From NCBI RefSeq assembly GCF_003014695.1, contig NZ_PYAS01000007.1, forward strand, positions 186,001 to 250,000: 64,000 nt of DNA. The letters are read 5' to 3'. Positions 34,722 to 43,627 of this stretch are shown here, in pieces (the first letter of the stretch is position 1; each line of letters opens with the position of its first letter). The position numbers were made by a program, and so were the translations under genes. The notes under the pieces are model-generated. The model did no database searches and was not told the origin of the DNA. It saw nothing but the letters and a program-made list of their open reading frames with translations. The DNA is from Dyadobacter jiangsuensis (GTDB taxonomy: Bacteria; Bacteroidota; Bacteroidia; Cytophagales; Spirosomataceae).

Positions 34722-35420
34722 TTAGTCTTTCCTGCGCAGGTACACATTGTTACTGATCGATTCCAGTTTCACGTCCGGTCCACCGCCGTTGATTTTGCCT
34801 TCCAGCAGGTAACCCACGATCGGGTTTTTCTCCTTTTTGTTACCGAAGTCGATATCGAGGTCGGAATACACCTCACCGGTAACAGTTTTCACGGCAACAT
34901 TGGCGCCTTTGGATTTCGGCCAGCTCATATCCACAAACCCGCTAATCGTTTTGGCGGCCACCGCCGCAGTAGCGCCCTGAATATCGATATTCCCATTGAT
35001 GGTTTCGAGTTTCAGCTTGGCGTTGCGAGGAAGGGTTACCTGATAGTTGATCTCGCTGCAAACGTAGTAGCGGTTCTTGCCGTCATCGGAGCTCCATGTG
35101 CTTTTTTCTCCCGGACAGTCCTCGCCTTTGCCCTCTTTTATCTTTTCCTTATCAATATCCGTTTTAAGGACAATTTCGTCGGCCGTAGTCATATCGGTAA
35201 CCCGGAATGCATCATTCAGTTTGTTCTGATTGATTTTCACGGACATATGCACCGAAACTTCCTGCTTGTCCCAATAACGCACCCGAATGCTGTCGCCGAA
35301 GCGCAAATTGAGGTTCACGGTCTTGCCCGACTGGTACGGCAGGCTTTTATCGATGATTTTCTGGGCAAAAGAGGGCGCGCATATCACGCCCAGAATGGCT
35401 GATAACAATATCTTTTTCAT
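34722..35420 (-). CDS. DUF4097-like secreted beta-repeat protein 2
   Basis: 232 residues. Signal peptide (ILLSAILGVICAPSFAQ). The C-terminal half has the stacked-strand pattern of DUF4097/adhesin-like beta-helices: KLKLETINGNIDIQG, AAKTISGFVDMSWP, VKTVTGEVYSDLDIDF, KLESISNNVYLRRK. A pair of Cys residues (EDCPGE, YYVCSE) may form a disulphide. It shares the ending NGGG-V-L-SISNN/IYxRK with the gene upstream, so the two are paralogues. Likely periplasmic or surface; function unknown. Last gene of an ECF-sigma operon. Confidence 0.8.
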   Translation of the reverse strand: MKKILLSAILGVICAPSFAQKIIDKSLPYQSGKTVNLNLRFGDSIRVRYWDKQEVSVHMSVKINQNKLNDAFRVTDMTTADEIVLKTDIDKEKIKEGKGEDCPGEKSTWSSDDGKNRYYVCSEINYQVTLPRNAKLKLETINGNIDIQGATAAVAAKTISGFVDMSWPKSKGANVAVKTVTGEVYSDLDIDFGNKKEKNPIVGYLLEGKINGGGPDVKLESISNNVYLRRKD

Positions 35421-35443
35421 GGTAATAGATGCAGGTTTGGGTG

Positions 35444-36232
35444 TTATTTCTGCTTGCGGATATAAATGTTGCTGCTGATCGTGTTGAGCGTCATTTCTAC
35501 GCCCCCGCCATTGATCGCCCCGTCGACATTGGCCATACCGCCTACTTTCGACATGCCGTCTTTGCTGTTTTTTACGCCTAGATCAAAATCCGTGTACATT
35601 TCCCCATTGATCGACCGCAGTTTCAGGTTCGACTTCGCCGTCGCAGGTAAGGTAATATCAACGTCTCCGCTGATCGACGAAATGGCCGTCGGCTTGCCTT
35701 GCGCGAGGTTCGTGAACGTAGCAGTTACCTCTCCGCTCGTGGTATTCGCCACCACGGGACCGGTAATGTTGTTGAGGACAATGTTCGTATTGTTGGTTTT
35801 GATTTCCAGGTCGCCGTCCATATTCGAGATCGAAAGCCCCGATCCGCCCTGCCAGTTGGTTTCCACGAACTTCACCGCAACCTGCCGCGGCAGTTTAACC
35901 GTGTATTTGATCGATTTGCGAGTCGCCTTCTCGATTTTCAGCCCAGACGCATCGGGCGTTACCGACAAGCCAATGCCGGAATTATCAACCGCCGTATAAT
36001 ACAAGGGTTTCAGCCCCTTCGCCCTATCCGGCGGCGCCTCGAAACCGGACGATGCCTGGATAATGACCTCGTCGCCATTATAGCCCTCGATCTTCACCGT
36101 GCTGGCCGAAAGCTCGAACACTACCTTTTTATCTTTCGAATTGGCCAGTTTGGTTTTGTATTCGAGGTTTTGGGCGCACGCAATGCTCAGGCTCCAAAGG
36201 AAGCCCGCACTGATTAACAGTACTTTTTTCAT
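35444..36232 (-). CDS. DUF4097-like secreted beta-repeat protein 1
   Basis: 262 residues with signal peptide (LLISAGFLWSLSIACAQ). The beta-helix pattern is very regular: LSISNMDGDLEIKTNNTNIVL, NITGPVVANTTSGEVTATF, AISSISGDVDITLP, LRSINGEMYTDFDLG. In DUF4097 proteins these repeats make a right-handed beta solenoid. No catalytic motif. The gene is 23 bases before its paralogue and belongs to the operon of the second ECF sigma factor, so an envelope-stress or surface role is plausible. Confidence 0.83.
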   Translation of the reverse strand: MKKVLLISAGFLWSLSIACAQNLEYKTKLANSKDKKVVFELSASTVKIEGYNGDEVIIQASSGFEAPPDRAKGLKPLYYTAVDNSGIGLSVTPDASGLKIEKATRKSIKYTVKLPRQVAVKFVETNWQGGSGLSISNMDGDLEIKTNNTNIVLNNITGPVVANTTSGEVTATFTNLAQGKPTAISSISGDVDITLPATAKSNLKLRSINGEMYTDFDLGVKNSKDGMSKVGGMANVDGAINGGGVEMTLNTISSNIYIRKQK

Positions 36233-36271
36233 GGTTTTGATATATAAAAATTAACTAATTGCTTTTTAAAA

Positions 36272-36393
36272 GGCCCGGGAACCAGGGATTGAAATCCCTG
36301 GCCAAAATAAGGATTGAAATCCCTGGCCAAAATATCGTTGCGCCAGGGCCAGAGGCCCGAACCATATTTCCAACCAGGGAATTCATTCCCTGG
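36272..36393. repeat. Palindromic CCAGGGA repeats
   Basis: CCAGGGATTGAAATCCCTGG (20-base palindrome with 6-base loop), a second half copy GGATTGAAATCCCTGG, an intervening CGCCAGGGCC, and a third palindrome CCAGGGAATTCATTCCCTGG. GGCCC/GGGCC-type flanks bracket the group. It lies between the HEAT-protein stop and the first DUF4097-like gene, within what is otherwise an operon, so it may set the mRNA ratio between them. Confidence 0.8.
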
Positions 36394-36405
36394 TACAAGG
36401 CCCTG

Positions 36406-37182
36406 TCAGACGTCGGCCTTTAGACGGTCCATGCCTTCGGTCGCTTTCAGCCGTACGACATCGAGCACCTCCTGGTTGCGCGCGAGCTGCTGAAACTGAT
36501 CCACCGCCCGTTTCTCCTTGATCGCCACCAGCGTTTCGATGAGCGAGATCTGGATATTAGGATCCGTCTGGATCGCCAGCGACTGGATTAATGCCTCCTT
36601 CACCTCCGTTTCCTCCGCAAAGTGCGTCAATGCCTGGCAAGCCGCCAGTCTTACATTCACGTTAGGATCAAAATTGAGCGTATTGATCAACAGCTGCGTA
36701 ATATCGCGGTCGGCATCCGTGATTTCGTAGCTATGATTCACAGCCTGAATGCGTTCACTTGCCGAGGTATTGTTCATTTGTTCGAATGCAAGCACCTTTT
36801 TCATTTCCGCCAGCTCACCGTCCTCTTTTGCATTGAAGGCCGCCATAGCGGCGCCATTTTCCGATTTAGCCTGAAACATCCAGCCCGCACCAAACCCGAT
36901 AATCAACAGCGCCAAGCCTGCTGCAATGCGCATTAGCCAGGTCCCCAGCCTTCGTACCGGCCCCTGCTTGGGCGGGTCGAGCATCAATGCCAGCTCATGG
37001 TTAAAATTCAATGAAGGCTGCTCCTTCCGTGCATTCGCAAAATAGCCAAACTGTGCCGCGTGGCTTTGCAGATGCTCCGGCACCTCGCCGTGCTGGAAAA
37101 ACTGCTTCAAAGCGCGTTCCTCCTCCAGCGACGTTTCACCTTCGTAATATTTTTCTAACAGCTTCTCAATATCCAGTGCCAT
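36406..37182 (-). CDS. Membrane protein with HEAT repeats, putative anti-sigma factor
   Basis: 258 residues. The N-terminal part (LEKYYEGETSLEEERALKQFF) is the zinc-finger-less anti-sigma-like start common in Bacteroidota, followed by one membrane helix (IAAGLALLIIGFGAGWMFQ) and a C-terminal HEAT-repeat domain (LLINTLNFDPNVNVRLAACQAL, ALIQSLAIQTDPNIQISLIETLVAI). Its start overlaps the ECF sigma gene by 17 bases, typical of sigma/anti-sigma pairs. The HEAT domain should lie in the periplasm and may sense a protein signal. Anti-sigma action is inferred from context. Confidence 0.8.
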   Translation of the reverse strand: MALDIEKLLEKYYEGETSLEEERALKQFFQHGEVPEHLQSHAAQFGYFANARKEQPSLNFNHELALMLDPPKQGPVRRLGTWLMRIAAGLALLIIGFGAGWMFQAKSENGAAMAAFNAKEDGELAEMKKVLAFEQMNNTSASERIQAVNHSYEITDADRDITQLLINTLNFDPNVNVRLAACQALTHFAEETEVKEALIQSLAIQTDPNIQISLIETLVAIKEKRAVDQFQQLARNQEVLDVVRLKATEGMDRLKADV

Positions 37183-37684
37183 AATTCTCTGCTTTTAAAT
37201 AATTCTCACGCAACTTCTGCCTTGCCCGCGAAAGGATGGTACGGATATTCGCATTGCTCAGCCCGGTTACCTCCTCGATCTCCTCCAAAGTATATTCCTC
37301 CACGTCACGCAAGTGCAACACCAGTTTCTGCTGCTCGGGCAGCTCGCCGATGAGTCGGTGCATCAGGCCGGCGCTGTCGCTATTCTCGACCTGCCGGTAG
37401 GGCGATACGTCCGCTGCCTGCATAGCTAACATATCCGTTTCGTGACTCGTCTTCTGTTTGTGATGGGATTTCAGCCTGTCGAGGCAAAGGTTTTTGGTCA
37501 TCTGCACCGCCAGCGCCTCCACGCTCTGGTAACTTTCCAGCTGCTGCCGGTTAGTCCAAAGCCTCAGGAACACATCCTGAATGGCATCCTCTGCCTCCTC
37601 GCGGTCGCGAAGAAACATTTGCGCCAGTCGGAACAGGCGCCCCTGAACGGGCAGAATGCGTTGGTTGAAGGCTTGTAAATCCAT
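37166..37684 (-). CDS. ECF RNA polymerase sigma factor (HEAT/DUF4097 operon)
   Basis: 172 residues from the ATG before DLQAFNQRILPVQ; an in-frame ATG four codons upstream is also possible, whereas a longer reading runs into unlikely Cys-rich sequence. Region 2 (LFRLAQMFLRDREEAEDAIQDVFLRLW, ALAVQMTKNLCLDRLKSH) and region 4 (LPEQQKLVLHLRDVEEYTLEEIEEVTGLSNANIRTILSRARQKL) are complete. It is first in an operon with a membrane HEAT protein and two secreted beta-repeat proteins, and divergent from the PadR gene. Confidence 0.93.
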   Translation of the reverse strand: MDLQAFNQRILPVQGRLFRLAQMFLRDREEAEDAIQDVFLRLWTNRQQLESYQSVEALAVQMTKNLCLDRLKSHHKQKTSHETDMLAMQAADVSPYRQVENSDSAGLMHRLIGELPEQQKLVLHLRDVEEYTLEEIEEVTGLSNANIRTILSRARQKLRENYLKAENYGTGY

Positions 37685-37887
37685 ATTCAATGGCATAGAC
37701 GACCCGCTTGCGGAAACGTTACAGGATTTACGAAAAAATTTTCCTATTCCGTCCAGCGCCGGACAAAACTGTTCGCTTTCGGACAAGCAGCCGGATCGAA
37801 AACATACCCTTAATGCTCGCAAACAGCATTTCGAAGCTTTGGCAAAGTATTTGTTTTGCATTATTATAACTAATAAGCTTGCTGGTT

Positions 37888-38232
37888 ATGAAAAGAACTT
37901 TTCTTGGGGAATTTGAAGAAATCGTCCTGCTGGTGGTAGCCGGCTGCACCGAAGAAGCCTACGGCGTCACGATCTGGGAGCGCGTGCAGGAATACACGGG
38001 CCGGTCGGTATCGCTGAGCGCGGTGCATGCGACTTTGTACCGCCTCGAAGAAAAAGGATTCCTGACCTCCGAAATGGGCGGCGCCACCGCCGAGCGTGGC
38101 GGTCGGCGAAAACGGTTTTTCAGCATTACCAACTACGGTAACCGTGCATTGCAGGAAATCAACGAGATCCGCCAGCAGCTCTGGCAAGCCATCCCCGCGG
38201 AAAAGCTGCAACCTAAACTCAGCTTTTCGTGA
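37888..38232 (+). CDS. PadR family transcriptional regulator
   Basis: 114 residues: a small PadR of the kind associated with orphan permease genes. Winged-helix core (FEEIVLLVVAGCTEEAYGVTIWERV, LSAVHATLYRLEEKGFLTSEM) and wing (GGRRKRFFSITNYGNRAL). ATG before KRTFLGEFEE chosen over an upstream TTG. One base separates its stop from the next gene's ATG, so it is translated together with the permeases and probably represses its own operon. Confidence 0.93.
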   Translation: MKRTFLGEFEEIVLLVVAGCTEEAYGVTIWERVQEYTGRSVSLSAVHATLYRLEEKGFLTSEMGGATAERGGRRKRFFSITNYGNRALQEINEIRQQLWQAIPAEKLQPKLSFS

Positions 38233-38233
38233 T

Positions 38234-40867
38234 ATGGAAAAGGCACCGCAACACCATAGCCCGCCCCGCTGGATCGACCGGCTGCTGACGATCATCATCG
38301 CGCCGCATTTCCTGGAAGATATACTGGGGGATCTGCATGAGATATATGCATTGCACGCCCGCCAAGGCAACACCCGCACGGCGCGCATGCGTTACCTGCT
38401 CGCCTCCGTGCGCTACATAAGGCCCTATTTCATGAAGCGCAAACCCCGCACCTATTCCCCCACCTATATTTTCAGTCCTGCCATGATCAGAAATTATCTC
38501 AAAATCTCGCTCCGAACGCTGGGCAAAAACAAGGCTTACAGCTTCATCAATATCACCGGACTGGCCATGGGAATGGCCGTAGCCATCCTGATTGGCCTGT
38601 GGATCTACGACGAGCTTTCGTTTGACAGGTATTTCCAAAACCACGACCGCATTGCCCAGGTATGGCAGCACCAGACATTCAACGGGCAGGTCGGCACGCA
38701 GACATCCCTGCCCTTCCCCATCGGCGACGAGATCAGGCGGAACTACGGGGCGGATTTCAAATATGTGGTGATGGCTTCGTGGACCAACAAGCATATCCTT
38801 GCAGCCGGTGACCGTAATTTCAACAAAAACGGCAGCTACATCGAGCCCGACGGCCCTGAAATGCTGAGCCTGCGTATGATCCACGGCACCAGGGCGGGCC
38901 TGAAAGATCCGTATTCAATCATGCTTTCCGAATCGGTCGCGAAGGCTTATTTCGGCGATGCCAACCCGCTCGACAAAACCATGAAGGTCGATAACAACCT
39001 GAATGTAAAGGTCACAGGCGTTTATGAAGATTTCCCGAACAATACCACTTTCCGCGAGGCGTCGTTCCTGATGCCCTGGCAACTGATGATCATCGCTAAT
39101 CCATGGCTCAAAACGATGGAAGATCCATGGCGGCCCAATGCCTACATGACCTTCGTGCAGCTGATCGACAAAGCCGATATCGACCACGCTACGGCGCGCA
39201 TTAAAGACATCAAAAAAAGGAACATTAATAAGGAACAGCTGAAATACAAGCCCGACGTATTCCTGAATCCGATGAGCAAATGGCACCTTTATTCGGAATT
39301 CAAAGAAGGCCACCGTGTGGGTGGGCGCATCGAATTCGTATGGTTATTCGGTACCATCGGCGTGTTCGTATTGCTGCTCGCCTGCATCAACTTCATGAAC
39401 CTCAGCACGGCACGTTCCGAAAAGCGTGCAAAAGAAGTGGGTATCCGCAAGGCAGTAGGCTCGGTGCGTAACCAGCTGATCACGCAGTTTTTCTCCGAAT
39501 CATTTCTGGTGGTCGGTTTTGCATTCGTGTTTTCGATCGTGCTGGTCATACTATGCCTACCGGTTTTCAACGAGGTGGCAGACAAGAAGATTTCCATGCC
39601 ATGGTCGCGGCCGGAATTTTGGCTGGCCGGCGTTGGTTTCAGCATAATTACAGCCATTATCGCGGGCAGCTATCCTGCATTGTACCTCTCTTCTTTCCAG
39701 CCAGTGAAAGTATTGAAAGGAACATTCCGGGCAGGCCGCTTCGCAGCCGTACCCAGAAAAGTGCTGGTAGTAGTGCAATTTGCAGTGTCAATCATCCTCA
39801 TCATCGGAACCGCCGTGGTATTCCGGCAGATCCAGCACGCCAAAAACCGCCCGGTAGGTTACAGCCGCGACGGGCTCGTTTCCGTTTTTATGGCCACAGG
39901 CGATATTCACAAACATTTTGAAGCTGTTCGTCAGGAACTGAAAAATAACGGGGCCATTGCCGAAATGGCCGAATCGGGCAGTCCTACTACCGAAACCTGG
40001 TCGTCCACAAGCGGTTTTGAATGGAAAGGCAAAGACCCGGAGCAGTCGGTCGATTTCTGGTTCGATGAAGTTTCGCATGATTATGGCAAAACCGTCGGCT
40101 GGCAGTTCGTACAGGGCCGCGATTTTTCCCGCGAGTTTGCAACGGATTCAGTAGCATTGGTCGTGAACGAAACGGCGGTAAAATTCATGGGCCTGCAACA
40201 CCCCGTCGACGAGCCGATGACCTGGTTCAAAAAACCTTATAAAATCATCGGGGTGATCAAGGACATCGTCGTGAATTCGCCCTATGCTCCTGCCAGGCCG
40301 CAGTTCTTTTGCCTTTCACCCGGCCAGGGCAATGTGATCAATATCCGGCTCAACCCAGCCGCCGGCTCGTCGGCTTCGCTCGAAAAAATCAAATCCGTTT
40401 TCGAAAAACACGATCCGGGCTCCCCGTTCGAATATGAATTCAACGACGTAGCATACGCCCGGAAATTCTTTGACGAGGTGCGCATCGGCAAGCTAACGAC
40501 GTTCTTCTCCATACTGGCCGTGCTGATTAGCTGCCTGGGACTGTTCGGGGTAGCGTCGTTCATCGCCGAACAACGGACCAAGGAAATCGGCGTCCGGAAA
40601 GTGCTGGGTGCGACTGTGATTAATGTATGGGGTTTGCTTTCCCGCGATTTTGTCATCCTGGTATGCATTGCATTCCTGGTTGCCACACCCGGCGCCTATT
40701 ATTTCCTGAATAGCTGGTTGCAGAAATACGACTATCATACGACCATTTCGTGGTGGATATTCGCCCTCACGGGCCTCGGCACACTGCTCATCACCTTGCT
40801 GACGGTGAGCTTCCAGGCCATTAAAGCGGCCACGATGAACCCCATTCGCAGCCTGCGGTCTGAATAA
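38234..40867 (+). CDS. Orphan MacB/FtsX-type permease 1
   Basis: 877 residues. An N-terminal soluble prefix of about 70 residues (PPRWIDRLLTIIIAPHFLEDILGDLHEIYALH) precedes a full double permease: MacB periplasmic domains and two sets of FtsX helices (ISLRTLGKNKAYSFINITGLAMGMAV; LLLACINFMNLSTARSEKRAKEVGIRKAVG; SILAVLISCLGLFGVASFIAEQRTKEIGVRKVLGA). No ATPase gene is nearby. With the PadR regulator it matches the orphan duplicated permease type first noted in Acidobacteria (ADOP), also common in Bacteroidota. Role probably envelope transport or signalling with an ATPase encoded elsewhere. Confidence 0.9.
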   Translation: MEKAPQHHSPPRWIDRLLTIIIAPHFLEDILGDLHEIYALHARQGNTRTARMRYLLASVRYIRPYFMKRKPRTYSPTYIFSPAMIRNYLKISLRTLGKNKAYSFINITGLAMGMAVAILIGLWIYDELSFDRYFQNHDRIAQVWQHQTFNGQVGTQTSLPFPIGDEIRRNYGADFKYVVMASWTNKHILAAGDRNFNKNGSYIEPDGPEMLSLRMIHGTRAGLKDPYSIMLSESVAKAYFGDANPLDKTMKVDNNLNVKVTGVYEDFPNNTTFREASFLMPWQLMIIANPWLKTMEDPWRPNAYMTFVQLIDKADIDHATARIKDIKKRNINKEQLKYKPDVFLNPMSKWHLYSEFKEGHRVGGRIEFVWLFGTIGVFVLLLACINFMNLSTARSEKRAKEVGIRKAVGSVRNQLITQFFSESFLVVGFAFVFSIVLVILCLPVFNEVADKKISMPWSRPEFWLAGVGFSIITAIIAGSYPALYLSSFQPVKVLKGTFRAGRFAAVPRKVLVVVQFAVSIILIIGTAVVFRQIQHAKNRPVGYSRDGLVSVFMATGDIHKHFEAVRQELKNNGAIAEMAESGSPTTETWSSTSGFEWKGKDPEQSVDFWFDEVSHDYGKTVGWQFVQGRDFSREFATDSVALVVNETAVKFMGLQHPVDEPMTWFKKPYKIIGVIKDIVVNSPYAPARPQFFCLSPGQGNVINIRLNPAAGSSASLEKIKSVFEKHDPGSPFEYEFNDVAYARKFFDEVRIGKLTTFFSILAVLISCLGLFGVASFIAEQRTKEIGVRKVLGATVINVWGLLSRDFVILVCIAFLVATPGAYYFLNSWLQKYDYHTTISWWIFALTGLGTLLITLLTVSFQAIKAATMNPIRSLRSE

Positions 40868-40906
40868 TGCCTTGTTGACTATTGGATCATTTCAAACAAA
40901 CCGGAA

Positions 40907-43522
40907 ATGCCTGAACACCGTCCGCCCCGCTGGGCCGATTATCTGCTCGAAAAGTTTGTAAACCCGCGTTTCCTGGAAGACATTCAGGGCAACCTGGAAG
41001 AGGTCTTCCTGCGCCGCGTACGGGAGGCGGGCGTAGCGCGGGCACGGCGCGAGTATGCATGGGCGGCCGTGCGGCACCTCACACCCTATTTCACGAAAAA
41101 AAGTCCCAGCCCATACCCCACCGTTTCTAACCTGAGCCCAGCCATGATGAACCATTACCTTACCTATGCCTGGCGGCATTTTGCCAAAAACCGCCAGTTT
41201 ACATTCCTCAATGCCGTCGGGCTCACTACCGGCCTCATTTGCACACTGCTCATTTACCTATGGGTAGCCGATGAGCTGGCTTTCGATCGGTTTCATGAAA
41301 AAAGTGCCCGTCTTTATAAAGTAATGGTCCACGAAAAAGGCGGCGACAAGTTGGTAACATCGGACGGCACCGGCGGAATTTTAAGGGAAATGCTGCCGAA
41401 GGACATGCCCGAAGTGGAAATGGCGGTTTGTACCACACCTCCTGCCTGGTTTCAGAAATTCAGCCTTTCGGCAGAAGGACGCACTGTGAGCGCGGCGGGA
41501 AATTTCGTGAGTACTGATTATTTCAAAGCATTTTCATTTCCATTGATACAAGGCAATGCCCAATCGGTACTGACCGACAAAAACACGGTTACGATATCGG
41601 AGCAAATGGCCGTCCGCCTGTTCGGATCGGCCGAAAAGGCGACGAATCAGCTCGTAGAATGGAAATGGCAGGCATTTTCACGGAAGTGCCTGGTAACCGG
41701 CGTTTTCAAAGATCAGCCGCACAATTCCAGCGAACAATCGGAGCTACTAATCCCCCTGAGCGCCTGGGACGAGCTATTACCCCAGGGCAGCATGCCTAAC
41801 ACGGCGACCGGCCCGTTCCGCAACTTCCTCGTCCTGAAACCCGGTGCCGACGCGCATCTGCTGGAAGCGAAGCTGGCCGATTATGCGAAAAAGCGCTTCA
41901 ATGACCCGAATGCAACATTATTTATCCAAAAATACGCCGACGGCTACCTCTACGGTCAATATGAAAACGGCGTACCATCGGGCGGGCGAATCGAGTATGT
42001 GCGCCTGTTCAGCGCGATCGCCGTGTTTATCCTGCTCATTGCCTGCATCAATTTCATGAACCTTTCTACGGCCAAGGCGTCGGTTCGGGTGAAAGAAGTG
42101 GGTGTCAAGAAGGCATTAGGGGCTGGCCGCGCAACGCTGGTATTTCAGTTCCTCGGCGAATCCACCCTGATGAGTTTTATTACCTTGATCATCGCATTAG
42201 GCGTCGTCTGGCTTGCATTACCCTATTTTAATACTATCACCAACAAACATCTGGCATTGCACTTCAGCGGGCAGTTCATCACCGCGTTGGCCGCTATTCT
42301 GCTGCTCACCGGCTTGCTCGCAGGCAGCTACCCTGCATTGTACCTTTCCCGCTTCAACCCTGCCCTCACGCTCAAAGGCAAACTATTGCATGGGATGGGT
42401 GAACTCTGGGTCCGCAAAGGGCTTGTAGTGTTCCAGTTTGCCGTTTCGGTGATCTTCATCATTTCGGTCGTGGTGGTGTACAAGCAAATCGATTACGTGC
42501 AGGCCAAAAATCCGGGTTACGAAAAAGATAACATCGTGTATTTTGAAATGGAGGGGCGCGCGGCAACGCAAACAGAGGCTTTTCTGGCAAGGCTGAAAAC
42601 GGTGCCGGGAGTCGTGAACGCATCGAGTATCCAGCAAAAAATCATTCTGCCGGCATTCCTGCCATCCGCCGGCGTGCGCTGGGACGGCAAAAACGGGAAA
42701 GACGAGATCCGCTTTTTCAAAATGCCCGTCAACTACGGCCTCACCGAAACGTTAGGCATTCAGATGGTCGCGGGCCGGAGCTTTTCAAAGGACTTCGGTT
42801 CGGATACGGCAGCGGTGATATTGAATGAGACGGCCATCCGGCAGATGGGCATCGCCGACCCGATCGGCAAACAGATCATGGTCGACGGTTTTAAGGCTAA
42901 TATCGTCGGCGTCGCGCAGGATTTCCACTTCAATTCCTTACACGAAGCCATCAAACCATTCATTTTCAAACTATCACCACAAGAAACCATGCTCGCGACT
43001 GTCAAAATCCAGGCCGGGCAGGTACCTGCCACTCTTGCCCGGATACAGGACTTTTACGCCAGCTTCAATCCGGGCTACGCATTCGACTACGAGTTCCTCG
43101 ACCGCGACTATCAGATTCAGTATGCATCGGAGCAACTGGTGGCGCAACTAGCCAGGTATTTCGCCGTGCTGGCTATATTGATATCCTGCCTCGGTCTTTT
43201 CGGCCTGGCTGCATTCACTGCGGAGCGTCGCCGCAAGGAAATTGGGGTGCGAAAAGTGTTGGGAGCCTCCACCGGCAGCGTGGTAGCGATGCTCTCGCGT
43301 GAATTTCTCGTGCTCGTCGCAGTTGCCATTGCTGTGGGTTGCCCGCTGGCATGGTGGCTCACACAGCGTTGGCTCGACCACTTCGCGTACCGTGCCACCA
43401 TTGGAGCCGGTATATTTGCAGGAGCCGCGTTAGCTACAATCGTTATCACGCTGGCCACCATCAGTTTCCAATCCGTTCGCGCGGCACTGACAAACCCCAC
43501 GCAATCGTTGCAATCGGAGTAA
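40907..43522 (+). CDS. Orphan MacB/FtsX-type permease 2
   Basis: 871 residues, paralogous along its whole length to the permease encoded 39 bases upstream: same prefix (PPRWADYLLEKFVNPRFLEDIQGNLEEVF), same FtsX signatures (LLIACINFMNLSTAKASVRVKEVGVKKALGAG; LAILISCLGLFGLAAFTAERRRKEIGVRKVLGA) and the same C-terminal LTNPTQSLQSE/MNPIRSLRSE ending. The two probably form a heteromer or recognise related substrates. Third gene of the PadR operon. No terminator was seen before the converging gene on the other strand. Confidence 0.9.
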   Translation: MPEHRPPRWADYLLEKFVNPRFLEDIQGNLEEVFLRRVREAGVARARREYAWAAVRHLTPYFTKKSPSPYPTVSNLSPAMMNHYLTYAWRHFAKNRQFTFLNAVGLTTGLICTLLIYLWVADELAFDRFHEKSARLYKVMVHEKGGDKLVTSDGTGGILREMLPKDMPEVEMAVCTTPPAWFQKFSLSAEGRTVSAAGNFVSTDYFKAFSFPLIQGNAQSVLTDKNTVTISEQMAVRLFGSAEKATNQLVEWKWQAFSRKCLVTGVFKDQPHNSSEQSELLIPLSAWDELLPQGSMPNTATGPFRNFLVLKPGADAHLLEAKLADYAKKRFNDPNATLFIQKYADGYLYGQYENGVPSGGRIEYVRLFSAIAVFILLIACINFMNLSTAKASVRVKEVGVKKALGAGRATLVFQFLGESTLMSFITLIIALGVVWLALPYFNTITNKHLALHFSGQFITALAAILLLTGLLAGSYPALYLSRFNPALTLKGKLLHGMGELWVRKGLVVFQFAVSVIFIISVVVVYKQIDYVQAKNPGYEKDNIVYFEMEGRAATQTEAFLARLKTVPGVVNASSIQQKIILPAFLPSAGVRWDGKNGKDEIRFFKMPVNYGLTETLGIQMVAGRSFSKDFGSDTAAVILNETAIRQMGIADPIGKQIMVDGFKANIVGVAQDFHFNSLHEAIKPFIFKLSPQETMLATVKIQAGQVPATLARIQDFYASFNPGYAFDYEFLDRDYQIQYASEQLVAQLARYFAVLAILISCLGLFGLAAFTAERRRKEIGVRKVLGASTGSVVAMLSREFLVLVAVAIAVGCPLAWWLTQRWLDHFAYRATIGAGIFAGAALATIVITLATISFQSVRAALTNPTQSLQSE

Positions 43523-43627
43523 TTTTCCAATTATTTGAGTAAAACCCCCTTGGCCAATTACTCATGATGATAAAAATCACTGATAATCAGCGCGAACAAA
43601 CCTATTTCGATAAGGCCCGACAGGCCA

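Noticed and set aside
36272..36393. Possible CRISPR or attachment site
   Set aside because: Only three palindromes with no regular spacer length and no integrase or cas gene.
38234..43522. Complete ABC exporter
   Set aside because: Neither permease has Walker motifs and no ATPase gene adjoins them.
43536..43564. TGAGTAA/TTACTCA inverted repeat after the second permease gene
   Set aside because: The 15-base loop and lack of a T-run make it a poor terminator, and no regulator context supports an operator.
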